Origin: JBGQOJ01 sp052119585 | GTDB lineage: Bacteria > Pseudomonadota > Alphaproteobacteria > Rhodobacterales > Rhodobacteraceae | Length of the DNA stretch: 64,000 bases | Direction: 5' to 3' | Assembly: GCF_052119585.1 (NCBI RefSeq) | Contig: NZ_JBGQOJ010000010.1 | Span: 69,083 to 133,082, forward strand | Shown: positions 34,983-43,639 of the stretch, one piece after another | Layout of the letters: every line of letters begins with the position of its first letter | Numbering within the stretch: the stretch's first letter is position 1 | Notes under the pieces: model-generated | Databases searched by the model: none | Told to the model about the DNA's origin: nothing | What the model saw: the letters and a program-made list of their open reading frames with translations, nothing else | Made by a program: the position numbers and the translations under genes

Positions 34983-36011
34983 ATGGAAACCCCCGACCCG
35001 ACCCTGCGCGGTGTGCGCCAGCCAGAGGACCACGACCGCGCGATGCGGCCCAAGGTGCTGGACGACTTCATCGGCCAGCAAGAGGCGCGCGGAAACCTGA
35101 AAATCTTCATCGAATCCGCCAAGATGCGCGGCGAGGCGATGGACCACACCTTGTTTCACGGCCCGCCGGGGTTGGGAAAGACGACGCTTGCGCAGATCAT
35201 GGCGCGAGAGTTGGGGGTGAATTTCCGGATGACATCGGGCCCGGTTCTGGCCAAGGCGGGCGATCTGGCGGCGATCCTGACCAACCTTGAAGCCCGCGAT
35301 GTGCTGTTTATCGACGAGATCCACCGGCTTAATCCGGTGGTCGAGGAGATCCTGTATCCCGCGCTGGAAGACTTCGAGCTGGACCTTGTGATCGGCGAGG
35401 GGCCTGCCGCGCGGACGGTGCGCATCGAATTGCAGCCCTTCACGCTGGTGGGCGCGACAACGCGGCTTGGCCTGTTGACGACGCCGCTTCGTGACCGTTT
35501 CGGCATCCCGACGCGGTTGCAGTTCTACACCGTCGAGGAATTGAACGAGATCGTTACCCGTGGTGCGCGGATGCTTGGCATTCCCGCCGACCCCGAAGGC
35601 GCACGCGAGATTGCCAAGCGCGGGCGTGGCACGCCGCGGATCGCGGGGCGGCTGTTGCGCCGCGTCGTGGATTTCGCGCTGGTCGAGGGCGACGGACGGA
35701 TCACGCAGGCGATCGCTGACAGCGCGCTGACGCGGCTGGGGGTGGATCATCTGGGGCTGGATGGTGCCGACCGGCGCTATCTGACGCTGATCGCGGAAAA
35801 CTATGCCGGCGGGCCCGTCGGGATCGAGACGATGTCGGCCGCCCTGTCGGAAAGCCGCGATGCGCTGGAAGAGGTGATAGAGCCGTTCCTGTTGCAACAG
35901 GGATTGATCCAGCGCACACCGCGTGGCCGGATGCTGGCGCAAAAGGCATGGACACATCTGGGGCTTGATGCGCCCAAACCTGTCGGACAATCTGATTTGT
36001 TCGGCAAGTAA
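34983..36011 (+). CDS. ruvB: Holliday junction branch migration ATPase RuvB
   Basis: 342 residues. Walker A is GPPGLGKTT (60-68), Walker B is LFIDEIHRL, and sensor/arginine-finger segments ATTRLGLLTTPLRDRFG are conserved. The winged-helix C-terminus ends with GLIQRTPRGRML. It starts three bases after ruvA and drives branch migration as a hexamer on RuvA. Confidence 0.96.
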   Translation: METPDPTLRGVRQPEDHDRAMRPKVLDDFIGQQEARGNLKIFIESAKMRGEAMDHTLFHGPPGLGKTTLAQIMARELGVNFRMTSGPVLAKAGDLAAILTNLEARDVLFIDEIHRLNPVVEEILYPALEDFELDLVIGEGPAARTVRIELQPFTLVGATTRLGLLTTPLRDRFGIPTRLQFYTVEELNEIVTRGARMLGIPADPEGAREIAKRGRGTPRIAGRLLRRVVDFALVEGDGRITQAIADSALTRLGVDHLGLDGADRRYLTLIAENYAGGPVGIETMSAALSESRDALEEVIEPFLLQQGLIQRTPRGRMLAQKAWTHLGLDAPKPVGQSDLFGK

Positions 36012-36044
36012 GAGAGTATTTATGGAACAAAGTGGGGGGCGGGC

Positions 36045-36668
36045 ATGACGCCAGAGGCGGTTCAGGCGCTATTTACGCGGTCGGGCAAGGATTATGTGTT
36101 TGCCCGCTGGGGCAGGCCGATTGTGCCTATGGTGTTCGGGGTCGACGACGCGACGCTATCGGTGCTGAAAGGCGCGATAGAGGCTGTCGTGACGCTGGCC
36201 GGTCACAAGATGGCAGAGACCGACCCGGAGCTGGGCGCGAACCTGATGGTGTTCTTCGTCAGTGACTGGCGGGAACTGACCGAGACGCCGAACCTTGACC
36301 GCCTCGTGCCGGACCTGGGGCCGCTTGTCGAGCGGTTGCAGAGCGGGGATGCGAACCAGTATCGCGTGTTCCGGTTTGACCCGGATGGCAGCATCAAGGC
36401 GGCCTTTGTCTTTGTGCGGATGGACGCGCATTTGCAGGACGTGCCGGCGGAAACCATCGCGCTGGGGCAGGCGGTTCAGGCTATTGTGCTTTGGAGCGAT
36501 ACGGCGTTTTCCGGTGCCTCTCCCTTGCTTGCGGCGGGGGAGGGTGCGATCTTGCGGCCCGATATCGCAAATGTCATACGCGCGGCCTATGATCCGCTTA
36601 TGCCTGTCGCGGCGGGGGATGCGTCCCATGCGCTGCGATTGTTTGCGAGAATGGAGAAAGCCCGATGA
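36045..36668 (+). CDS. Conserved-type hypothetical protein between ruvB and ybgC
   Basis: 207 residues with no membrane segment or signal peptide. It has alternating hydrophobic strands and helices (VFARWGRPIVPMVFGV, LMVFFVSDWREL, YRVFRFDPDGSIKAAFVFVR) and no catalytic motif I recognise. Its start is 33 bases after ruvB and it overlaps the ybgC start (ATGA), so it is cotranscribed with the recombination and Tol-Pal genes. The function is unknown. Confidence 0.8.
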   Translation: MTPEAVQALFTRSGKDYVFARWGRPIVPMVFGVDDATLSVLKGAIEAVVTLAGHKMAETDPELGANLMVFFVSDWRELTETPNLDRLVPDLGPLVERLQSGDANQYRVFRFDPDGSIKAAFVFVRMDAHLQDVPAETIALGQAVQAIVLWSDTAFSGASPLLAAGEGAILRPDIANVIRAAYDPLMPVAAGDASHALRLFARMEKAR

Positions 36669-37054
36669 CCCATAGTTTTCCGCTGCGTGTCTACTATGAG
36701 GATACCGACCTTGCGGGTATCGTCTATTATGCCAATTACCTGAAGTTCATCGAACGGGCGCGAACGGAATATGTGCGGGGTCTTGGCATTGACCAGACCG
36801 CGCTGAAACGGGACGAGGGGCTGGTGTTTGCGGTGCGCCGTGTCGAGGCGGATTATCTGGCGCCTGCCAAATTCGACGACGAACTGGTGGTGCTGACGAC
36901 GCTGGATGCGGTCACCGGTGCCCGCATTGTCATGAAGCAGGAGGTGACGCGCGCGGGCACAGTGCTGTTTTCGGCGCTCGTGACCCTTGTTTGTCTGACG
37001 GAAACGGGTCATGCGGCCAGATTACCAGCGAATATTCGCCTAATCTTACACTAA
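36665..37054 (+). CDS. ybgC: Tol-Pal associated acyl-CoA thioesterase YbgC
   Basis: 129 residues with a single hot-dog domain. The active-site segment RVYYEDTDLAGIVYYANYLKFIERAR (split as YYEDTDLAGIVYYANY and LKFIERAR) contains the catalytic aspartate. YbgC hydrolyses acyl-CoA or acyl-ACP thioesters near the membrane and regularly precedes tolQ, as here. It overlaps the preceding gene by four bases. Confidence 0.92.
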   Translation: MTHSFPLRVYYEDTDLAGIVYYANYLKFIERARTEYVRGLGIDQTALKRDEGLVFAVRRVEADYLAPAKFDDELVVLTTLDAVTGARIVMKQEVTRAGTVLFSALVTLVCLTETGHAARLPANIRLILH

Positions 37055-37087
37055 TATGTGAATTTTGATGCCGATGACGCGCATGTG

Positions 37088-37117
37088 TTGGCAATCCCTC
37101 TGAACTTCCTGTATTTC
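37088..37117 (+). promoter_or_regulatory. Possible sigma-70 promoter before tolQ
   Basis: TTGGCA (37088-37093) and TATTTC (37112-37117) are separated by 18 bases in the 112-base gap between ybgC and tolQ. The match is partial; the gap itself suggests a separate tol promoter. Confidence 0.3.
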
Positions 37118-37166
37118 TGCCTGTAATCAGAGCTGCGACAATGCAGCCCCCTAAACGAGCAGGCAC

Positions 37167-37862
37167 ATGAATACGGAAACCCTTGCGATGGCGCAGGAGA
37201 TTGATTTCTCCCTTCTGGCGCTTTTTATGCGTGCTACCCTTATCGTGAAGCTCGTGATGATCATGTTGATCGTCGCGTCTTTCTGGTCGTGGTCGATCAT
37301 CATCCAGAAACACATCGCCTTCCGCAAGGCCCGCGGCGAGGCGAGCATCTTTGATCGCGCGTTCTGGTCGGGAGAGCCGTTGGACGAGCTGTTCGACAAG
37401 ATCGGGCCGCAACCAAGCGGACCATCGGAAAAGATATTTGCGTCCGGCATGATGGAATGGCGTCGCAGCCACCGCCAGGACGGTGGATTGATCGCGGGTG
37501 CGCAGGCGCGGATCGACCGGTCCATGGATGTGGCGATCGCCAAGGAAGCCGAGACGCTGACCGGCGGGCTGGCGTTTCTGGCGACGGTCGGGTCGACCGG
37601 CCCGTTTGTGGGTCTGTTCGGCACGGTCTGGGGCATCAAGCACGCTTTCGAGGAAATCGCGATCGCGAAGAACACCGACCTTGCGGTTGTGGCCCCCGGT
37701 ATCGCCGAGGCGTTGCTGGCAACGGGGCTTGGCCTGCTGGCCGCTATTCCTGCCGTCATTTTCTACAACAAACTGTCGGCTGACAGTGACCGTATCGTCA
37801 ATGGATACGAGGCGTTCGCCGATGAATTCGCGACGATCCTGTCGCGTCAGTTGGATAGCTGA
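37167..37862 (+). CDS. tolQ: Tol-Pal system inner-membrane protein TolQ
   Basis: 231 residues, MotA/TolQ/ExbB family. There is one membrane helix near 25-45 (IVKLVMIMLIVASFWSWSII), a cytosolic loop, and two more helices around LAFLATVGSTGPFVGLFGTVWG and GLGLLAAIPAVIFYN (each shorter than twenty-one residues when read by segment). With TolR it uses the proton gradient to drive TolA. It leads the tolQRAB-pal-cpoB group. Confidence 0.94.
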   Translation: MNTETLAMAQEIDFSLLALFMRATLIVKLVMIMLIVASFWSWSIIIQKHIAFRKARGEASIFDRAFWSGEPLDELFDKIGPQPSGPSEKIFASGMMEWRRSHRQDGGLIAGAQARIDRSMDVAIAKEAETLTGGLAFLATVGSTGPFVGLFGTVWGIKHAFEEIAIAKNTDLAVVAPGIAEALLATGLGLLAAIPAVIFYNKLSADSDRIVNGYEAFADEFATILSRQLDS

Positions 37863-37865
37863 GCC

Positions 37866-38339
37866 ATGGGCGCAGGTGTCATCAAATCAGGGGGCGGGGG
37901 TGGCCGCAGGGGCCGCCGCCGCGGGAAATCCGCCGTCATGGCCGAAATCAACGTCACGCCTTTTGTCGACGTGATGCTGGTGCTGTTGATCATCTTTATG
38001 GTCGCGGCACCCTTGATGACGGTCGGGGTTCCGGTGGAACTGCCGAAAACGGCGGCGTCAAGTTTGCCGACAGAACAAGAAGAGCCGCTGACGGTCACGT
38101 TGACGCTGGACGGGATCATGATGATCCAGAACACCGAGATCCAGCCATCCGAAATGATCGCCAAGCTGCGCGCGATAGCGGCTGAACGTCAGGACGACAA
38201 AGTGTTCCTGCGGGCCGACGGCGCAATTCCTTACGAACAAGTGGTGCAGGTCATGGGGGCGTTGAATGCGGGCGGGTTCCGCAACATCGGACTGGTGACC
38301 GATACCGGCGGGCCGCGTCTTGATGGCAGCGACGGATAA
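37866..38339 (+). CDS. tolR: Tol-Pal system protein TolR
   Basis: 157 residues, ExbD/TolR family. A basic glycine-rich N-terminus (GGGGGRRGRRRGKSAVM) precedes the single membrane helix with the proton-relay aspartate in INVTPFVDVMLVLLIIFMV. The periplasmic domain follows. It starts four bases after the tolQ stop. Confidence 0.93.
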   Translation: MGAGVIKSGGGGGRRGRRRGKSAVMAEINVTPFVDVMLVLLIIFMVAAPLMTVGVPVELPKTAASSLPTEQEEPLTVTLTLDGIMMIQNTEIQPSEMIAKLRAIAAERQDDKVFLRADGAIPYEQVVQVMGALNAGGFRNIGLVTDTGGPRLDGSDG

Positions 38340-38351
38340 GGCATCCGACTG

Positions 38352-39533
38352 ATGAATACCGGCAACTATATCTCTGGGATCGGGCATGGCGCCCTGATTG
38401 CCTGGATCCTGATGGGTGGATTGTTGTTCAATCCCCGCCCTGATCGTCCTTTGGACGTGGCCGAGGTGTCGATTATCACCGGAGAGCAGTTTGCCGCGCT
38501 CAGCACACCCAATCCATCGCCCGAGGCGACTGATGACGTTCCCGTGCAAGAGGCCCCTTTGGCCGAGGAAACGCCGCCGCCTGCGCCTGCGCCTGCGCCC
38601 AGGCCCGCGCCGCAGCCCGCGCCGGAACCAGAGCCACAGCCGGAGCCCGACGCCGCCCCCGACACCAGCCAGATAGAGCCTTTGCCACAAGAGCAGGTGG
38701 TCGAGCCCGCGCCGGCATCGCCCGCTCCGCCCCCGGTCGAGCAAAGCGTGGCGCCCTTGCCGAAGGTCACCGCCCCCCCGAAGGAAAAGCCGGCCCCCCG
38801 GATCGCGCCCAAGGCGGCAGAGGCCCCGGCCCCTGACGCAAAGGTTGCGGAGACGGTGCAGGAAGAGGCCGTGCCGGATGCGGCCGCCGAAAAGCCGAAG
38901 CCCGCGCAGGAGGCAACAGCCCCCGAAGAGGCCGCGACCGAGATTGTGACCGAGGCGGAAAAACCTGCGGCAGCAGTCCCCGCGCCACCTTTGGCACCCA
39001 GCACATCGTCGCGCCCGAAGTCGCGCCCAACGCCCCCCAAACCGCAGGTCGCGGCGGCAGAGACACCTGTGAAACCGGTGCCCCCCGCCACGCCAGCCGC
39101 CGATCCGTTGGCCGATGCGGTCTCGGATGCTGTGGCCGCCGCCGTGTCCGAGGCGACAGCAACGCCCGCTGCTGCGGCAAAACCCGCCGCAAGTTCCGCC
39201 CCCGCCGGTCCGCCGATGACCAGCGGAGAGAAAGACGCGCTGCGTGTGGCGGTTCAGGCGTGCTGGAACGTCGGTTCGTTGTCGACAGAGGCATTGGGCA
39301 CAACGGTTGTCGTTACGGTCTCGATGACGCAGGATGCAAAGCCAGAGGCATCGAGCATCAAGATGGCTTCGTACGATGGCGGATCAGATGGGGCGGCACG
39401 GCAGGCCTTCGAGGCGGCGCGCCGTGCGATCATCCGGTGCGGTGCCAGCGGTTTTAACCTGCCGGGCGAGAAATATGCAGAGTGGCAAGATATTGAAATG
39501 ACGTTTAACCCCGAAAAAATGAGGATCAAATAA
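38352..39533 (+). CDS. tolA: Cell envelope protein TolA
   Basis: 393 residues. One N-terminal membrane helix (about 8-27) is followed by a very long Pro/Ala/Glu-rich section (about 55-285) with PAPAPAPRPAPQPAPEPEP-type repeats. This replaces the lysine/alanine helical domain of enterobacterial TolA. The C-terminal TolA-like domain starts near SGEKDALRVAVQACWNVG and ends NPEKMRIK. It spans the periplasm and links TolQR to Pal and TolB. Confidence 0.88.
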   Translation: MNTGNYISGIGHGALIAWILMGGLLFNPRPDRPLDVAEVSIITGEQFAALSTPNPSPEATDDVPVQEAPLAEETPPPAPAPAPRPAPQPAPEPEPQPEPDAAPDTSQIEPLPQEQVVEPAPASPAPPPVEQSVAPLPKVTAPPKEKPAPRIAPKAAEAPAPDAKVAETVQEEAVPDAAAEKPKPAQEATAPEEAATEIVTEAEKPAAAVPAPPLAPSTSSRPKSRPTPPKPQVAAAETPVKPVPPATPAADPLADAVSDAVAAAVSEATATPAAAAKPAASSAPAGPPMTSGEKDALRVAVQACWNVGSLSTEALGTTVVVTVSMTQDAKPEASSIKMASYDGGSDGAARQAFEAARRAIIRCGASGFNLPGEKYAEWQDIEMTFNPEKMRIK

Positions 39534-39534
39534 C

Positions 39535-40851
39535 ATGTTGCGTATCCTGACCCTCGTGCTGGCCTGTCTGGGCTGTGCTACAATCGCGGCGGCCCAGAAT
39601 GGCCCGCTTCGGATCGAGATCACCGAGGGCGTGATCGAGCCCTTGCCCTTTGCGGTGCCTGCTTTCATAGCGGAAAACGCTGCGGCGGCGCAATATGCGC
39701 AGGACATCGCACGGGTGATCGCCGCCGATCTGTCGGGGACCGGTTTGTTCCGGGAACTGCCCGCCTCTGCCTTCATCTCGAACGTCACCAGCTTTGACAG
39801 CCCCGTCCAATATGCGGACTGGAAGGCGATCAATGCGCAAGCGCTGATCACCGGCGCGGTCAGCGCAGGGTCCGACGGGCGCGTGACGGTAAAGTTCCGC
39901 CTGTATGACGTGTTCTCGGGCACCGAACTTGGCGACGGGATGCAGTTGGGCGGGACCACGGGCAGTTGGCGGCGGATTGCGCATAAGGTCGCCGACCAGG
40001 TCTACAGCCGGATCACCGGCGAGGGTGGGTATTTCGACAGCCGCGTTGTTTACGTATCGGAAAAAGGCCCGAAGAACGCCCGCGAAAAGCGTCTGGCGAT
40101 CATGGATTATGACGGGGCGAATGTGCAGTATCTGACCGATAGCTCGTCTATCGTGCTTGCGCCGCGCTTTTCGCCGAATGGCGACCGGGTGCTTTATACC
40201 TCCTATGTGTCGGGATTTCCGCAGATCTATTTGCTGGATGTGGCCACTGTTGGTCGCACCGCGCTTGGCGAACAACCGGGCACAATGACCTTTGCGCCCC
40301 GCTTTGCGCCCAATGGCCAGACGGTGGTTTATTCGCTGTCCGCTGGTGGCAATACCGATCTTTACAGCCAGAACATAGGCGGCACGCCAACGCGCCTGAC
40401 CAATGCGCCCTCGATCGAGACCGCGCCCAGCTATTCGCCCGACGGCAGCCAGATCGTGTTTGAATCCGACCGCAGCGGCACGCAGCAGCTGTACATCATG
40501 CCCGCAGGCGGCGGCGAAGCGCGGCGCATCAGCTTTGGCGAGGGGCGTTACGGCACGCCCGTCTGGTCGCCGCGTGGTGATTACGTTGCCTTCACCAAGC
40601 AAAACGCGGGCCGGTTCCATATCGGGGTGATGCGGACCGACGGCAGCGAAGAGCGGCTGTTGACCGCGTCGTTCCTTGACGAGGGGCCGTCATGGTCACC
40701 CAACGGCCGCGTCATCATGTTCACCCGCGAAACGCAGGGCGAGGGCGGCGCACCCGCGCTTTACTCTGTCGATATTTCGGGGCGGGTTCTGAACAAGGTC
40801 AAAACCGAAGGCTTCGCGTCGGATCCGGCGTGGTCACCTTTGTTGAAATAG
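39535..40851 (+). CDS. tolB: Tol-Pal system beta-propeller protein TolB
   Basis: 438 residues. A signal peptide (MLRILTLVLACLGCATIAAA) leads to the N-terminal domain and then a six-bladed propeller with repeated SPNG/SPDG turns (APRFSPNGDRVLYTS, APSYSPDGSQIVFESDRSG, GPSWSPNGRVIMFTRE). It is periplasmic, binds Pal, and starts one base after the tolA stop. Confidence 0.94.
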   Translation: MLRILTLVLACLGCATIAAAQNGPLRIEITEGVIEPLPFAVPAFIAENAAAAQYAQDIARVIAADLSGTGLFRELPASAFISNVTSFDSPVQYADWKAINAQALITGAVSAGSDGRVTVKFRLYDVFSGTELGDGMQLGGTTGSWRRIAHKVADQVYSRITGEGGYFDSRVVYVSEKGPKNAREKRLAIMDYDGANVQYLTDSSSIVLAPRFSPNGDRVLYTSYVSGFPQIYLLDVATVGRTALGEQPGTMTFAPRFAPNGQTVVYSLSAGGNTDLYSQNIGGTPTRLTNAPSIETAPSYSPDGSQIVFESDRSGTQQLYIMPAGGGEARRISFGEGRYGTPVWSPRGDYVAFTKQNAGRFHIGVMRTDGSEERLLTASFLDEGPSWSPNGRVIMFTRETQGEGGAPALYSVDISGRVLNKVKTEGFASDPAWSPLLK

Positions 40852-40857
40852 GGAAAA

Positions 40858-40877
40858 CCCTCGTTTTCAAACGGGGG
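40858..40877 (+). repeat. Inverted repeat between tolB and pal
   Basis: CCCTCGTTT (40858-40866) and AAACGGGGG (40869-40877) form a nine-pair stem with one G-T pair and a two-base loop, without a following T-run. It may stabilise or process the mRNA between tolB and the more abundant pal message; it is not a standard terminator. Confidence 0.4.
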
Positions 40878-40932
40878 CGGGAATGGTAAGGTTTCGGCAA
40901 TCGAGCCAAGAAACAAACGCAGGATAGAGCAG

Positions 40933-41463
40933 ATGAAACATATGACCAAGGCGGTCTTTCTGATCGCAACGCTGGCCGTCACGGCCTGCACGAACGCTGA
41001 TCGCTTTGGCGCAGGTGGCAGCGATGCCGCCGGCCTGAATGGCGCGAATGCCGCCGGTATCGACAGCAGCATGCTGGGCGGCGCGAACGATCCGCGTTCG
41101 GTTGCCTATTTCCAGCAGACAGTGGGCGACCGCGTTCTGTTCGCGGTTGACCAAAGCACCGTGTCCGATCTGGGGCGCAATACGCTGGACGGTCAGGCGT
41201 TGTGGTTGCAGAACAACCCTGAATTTGCCGCCATCATCGAAGGCCACGCCGACGAGCAGGGCACACGCGAATACAACCTTGCACTTGGCGAAAAGCGCGC
41301 CAATGCGGTGCGTGAATATCTTGCAAGCCAGGGCATCGCCAACAGCCGTATGCGTGTTGTCAGCTACGGCAAGGAGCGCCCGCTGGAGGTGTGTTCGACC
41401 GAGGCCTGCTATTCCAAAAACCGCCGTGCTGTCACGGTCATTTCTGCCGGTATTGGCAGCTAA
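40933..41463 (+). CDS. pal: Peptidoglycan-associated lipoprotein Pal
   Basis: 176 residues. The lipobox is VTAC with Cys19 as the lipidated residue. The OmpA-like peptidoglycan-binding domain (about 65-172) includes VLFAVDQSTVSD, IEGHADEQGTREYNLALGE and RANAVREYLASQG with the conserved Asp and Arg for diaminopimelate. It anchors the outer membrane to the wall and binds TolA and TolB. Confidence 0.95.
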   Translation: MKHMTKAVFLIATLAVTACTNADRFGAGGSDAAGLNGANAAGIDSSMLGGANDPRSVAYFQQTVGDRVLFAVDQSTVSDLGRNTLDGQALWLQNNPEFAAIIEGHADEQGTREYNLALGEKRANAVREYLASQGIANSRMRVVSYGKERPLEVCSTEACYSKNRRAVTVISAGIGS

Positions 41464-41474
41464 CGGAGACTGCG

Positions 41475-42311
41475 ATGACCCGCCTGAAGGCGCTATTCCT
41501 GAGTGCAGCAATCGGTGCGGGTGTGGCTATGTCCGCACCTGCCCATGCGCAAGCCTCGCCCGAAACCCTTGCCGACATCCGGCAAGAGCTTTCGATCCTG
41601 TTCGTTGACGTTCAACGCCTGAAAACAGAGCTGTCCACGACGGGGGCCGTCTCTGCCAACTTGGGGCCCAACACGCCTTTGCAACGCGTCGATGCGATCG
41701 AGGCGGAATTGCAGCGCCTGACGTCCAAGACCGAAGAGCTTGAAAACCGGATCAACCGCGTTGTCACCGACGGCACCAACCGTCTGGGCGATCTGGAGTT
41801 CCGGCTGGTCGAGCTTGAGGGCGGCGATCTGGGGGCGATCGGGCAAACACTGCCTTTGGGCGGCGAAGCTGTTGCGGGGGCCGCCTTGCCACCGCCTGCC
41901 GCCCCCGCTGGGTCAGGCCCGGAACTGGCCGTCGGAGAGAAAGCCGATTTCGAGCGGGCGCAGGGGTCGCTCGCCTCGGGTGACTTTCGCACCGCCGCTG
42001 ACCAGTTTGCGGCCTTTACCGAAACCTACCCGGGTGGTCCGCTAAGCGGCGAGGCGCATTACCTGCGCGGCGACGCATTGGAACAGCTTGGCGAAACATC
42101 GGGGGCGGCGCGCGCCTATCTCGAAAGTTTCAGTGGCTCGCCGTCCGGCCCGAAATCGGCGGATGCGCTATATAAACTTGGCACATCGCTGGGTGCGCTT
42201 GGCCAAACCAAAGAGGCCTGCGTGACATTGGGAGAAGTCGGGGTCCGGTTCCCGACCTCGCCCGCGACCGCGCTGGCGCAAACGGCGATGCGCAACCTCA
42301 GCTGCAATTGA
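41475..42311 (+). CDS. cpoB: Cell division coordinator CpoB (YbgF)
   Basis: 278 residues from the ATG at 41475, eleven bases after pal, with CGGAG upstream. A signal peptide ends at AHA. The next section is a coiled coil (LADIRQELSILFVDVQRLKTE in part; VDAIEAELQRLTSKTEELENR in part). The C-terminal TPR domain (about 155-278) has FRTAADQFAAFTETYPGG and SADALYKLGTSLGALGQ. CpoB links Tol-Pal to peptidoglycan synthesis at the septum. Confidence 0.92.
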   Translation: MTRLKALFLSAAIGAGVAMSAPAHAQASPETLADIRQELSILFVDVQRLKTELSTTGAVSANLGPNTPLQRVDAIEAELQRLTSKTEELENRINRVVTDGTNRLGDLEFRLVELEGGDLGAIGQTLPLGGEAVAGAALPPPAAPAGSGPELAVGEKADFERAQGSLASGDFRTAADQFAAFTETYPGGPLSGEAHYLRGDALEQLGETSGAARAYLESFSGSPSGPKSADALYKLGTSLGALGQTKEACVTLGEVGVRFPTSPATALAQTAMRNLSCN

Positions 42312-43561
42312 GCGTCGGGATCGAAAACCTGACGCAGGCCTTCGGGGCTGCGGTCGCGCCGCTTCGCCTGTCTCATATCGGGATTGCCGTCTCGGGCGGG
42401 GGGGACTCTGTCGCGCTGTTGCATGCGGCTGTCGGCTGGGCGGCGCGGTCCGGGCTGCGCGTGTCGGCGGTGACGGTCGATCACGGGCTGCGCGATGCTT
42501 CGGCGACCGAGGCGGCAGGCGTTGCGGGGCTGTGCGCCGCGCTGGGTGTGGATCACACGATCCTGCGCTGGACCGACCGCGACCCCACAGGCAACCTGCA
42601 AGATCAGGCGCGGCGGGCGCGCTATGCGCTGATGACCGATTGGGCCAAAGACCGGGGTATTCCCTGTATCGCCCTTGGTCACACGGCGACCGATCAGGCG
42701 GAAACGGTGCTGATGCGCCTTGGCCGCGGGGCGGGTGTTGACGGGTTGTCGGGCATGGCGCCGCGGGTCCGGCGCGGCGGTGTCGACTGGATACGCCCGT
42801 TTTTGTCGATCGAACGACAGCCCTTGCGCGACGCATTGGCGCAGTGCGGGGCGACCTGGGTCGATGACCCGTCGAACGAGGATACACGGTTCGACCGGAT
42901 CAAGGTGCGTCAGGCGCTGGTGGTTCTGGATGCCCTTGGCATCACCGTTCAGGGCCTGACACAGACCGCCGCCCGCATGGGCACCGCGCGTCAGGCGCTG
43001 GATCATCAGACGCATCAGGCGGCAACCGGCATTGCCCGGCTCGAGGACGGTGATGTCGTGCTGCACCGCGTGCCATTCCTTGCGCTGCCCGCAGAGATCA
43101 ACCGCCGCCTTTTGTCCCATGCCCTGTGCTGGGTCGCGACGGCGGATTATGGCCCGCGCGAGGCCGGATTAACCAACCTGCGCAGGGCCATCGCCGAAGG
43201 GCGCAGCTTTGCGCTGCACGGGTGCCTATGTGTTGTCAGCGCGACAGACGTCCGCATCACCCGCGAATGGAACGCGGTCAGGGATATGGCGTCGGCCCCC
43301 GATCAGGTCTGGGATGGCCGCTGGACCCTGTCGGGGCCACAGCGCCCCGGCGAAACGGTGCGCGCTCTGGGCGAGGCGGGGTTGGCGCAATGCCCGGACT
43401 GGCGGCAAACGGGACGCAAGCGGATCAGCCTTCTGGCCTCTCCGTCGATCTGGAACGGCGCGGATCTGATCGCGGCGCCTTTGGCCGGAAATGCGGAAAA
43501 ATGGACCGCAGAATTGGCCCTTGGGCCCACTCATTTCTTCTTAAGCATTTTATCGCATTGA
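42308..43561 (+). CDS. tilS: tRNA(Ile)-lysidine synthase TilS
   Basis: 417 residues from a TTG at 42308 that overlaps the cpoB stop. The N-type ATP pyrophosphatase loop is SGGGDS (29-34), with DHGLRDAS and GHTATDQAETVLMRLGRGAG following. It changes the wobble cytidine of tRNA-Ile(CAU) to lysidine, an essential step. Its coupling to cpoB and location before ftsH is usual in alphaproteobacteria. Confidence 0.93.
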   Translation: MSVGIENLTQAFGAAVAPLRLSHIGIAVSGGGDSVALLHAAVGWAARSGLRVSAVTVDHGLRDASATEAAGVAGLCAALGVDHTILRWTDRDPTGNLQDQARRARYALMTDWAKDRGIPCIALGHTATDQAETVLMRLGRGAGVDGLSGMAPRVRRGGVDWIRPFLSIERQPLRDALAQCGATWVDDPSNEDTRFDRIKVRQALVVLDALGITVQGLTQTAARMGTARQALDHQTHQAATGIARLEDGDVVLHRVPFLALPAEINRRLLSHALCWVATADYGPREAGLTNLRRAIAEGRSFALHGCLCVVSATDVRITREWNAVRDMASAPDQVWDGRWTLSGPQRPGETVRALGEAGLAQCPDWRQTGRKRISLLASPSIWNGADLIAAPLAGNAEKWTAELALGPTHFFLSILSH

Positions 43562-43639
43562 ACTGGGGCGGTTCATCTCTATTTTAGGTACGTGGCCGAT
43601 CGGATTCCGGGCGGTCAAAAGGATTTGAGGAGAACTCCC

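Noticed and set aside
34323..35990. 555-codon minus-strand frame opposite ruvA and ruvB
   Set aside because: RuvA and RuvB are unmistakable on the plus strand; the antisense frame has no motif.
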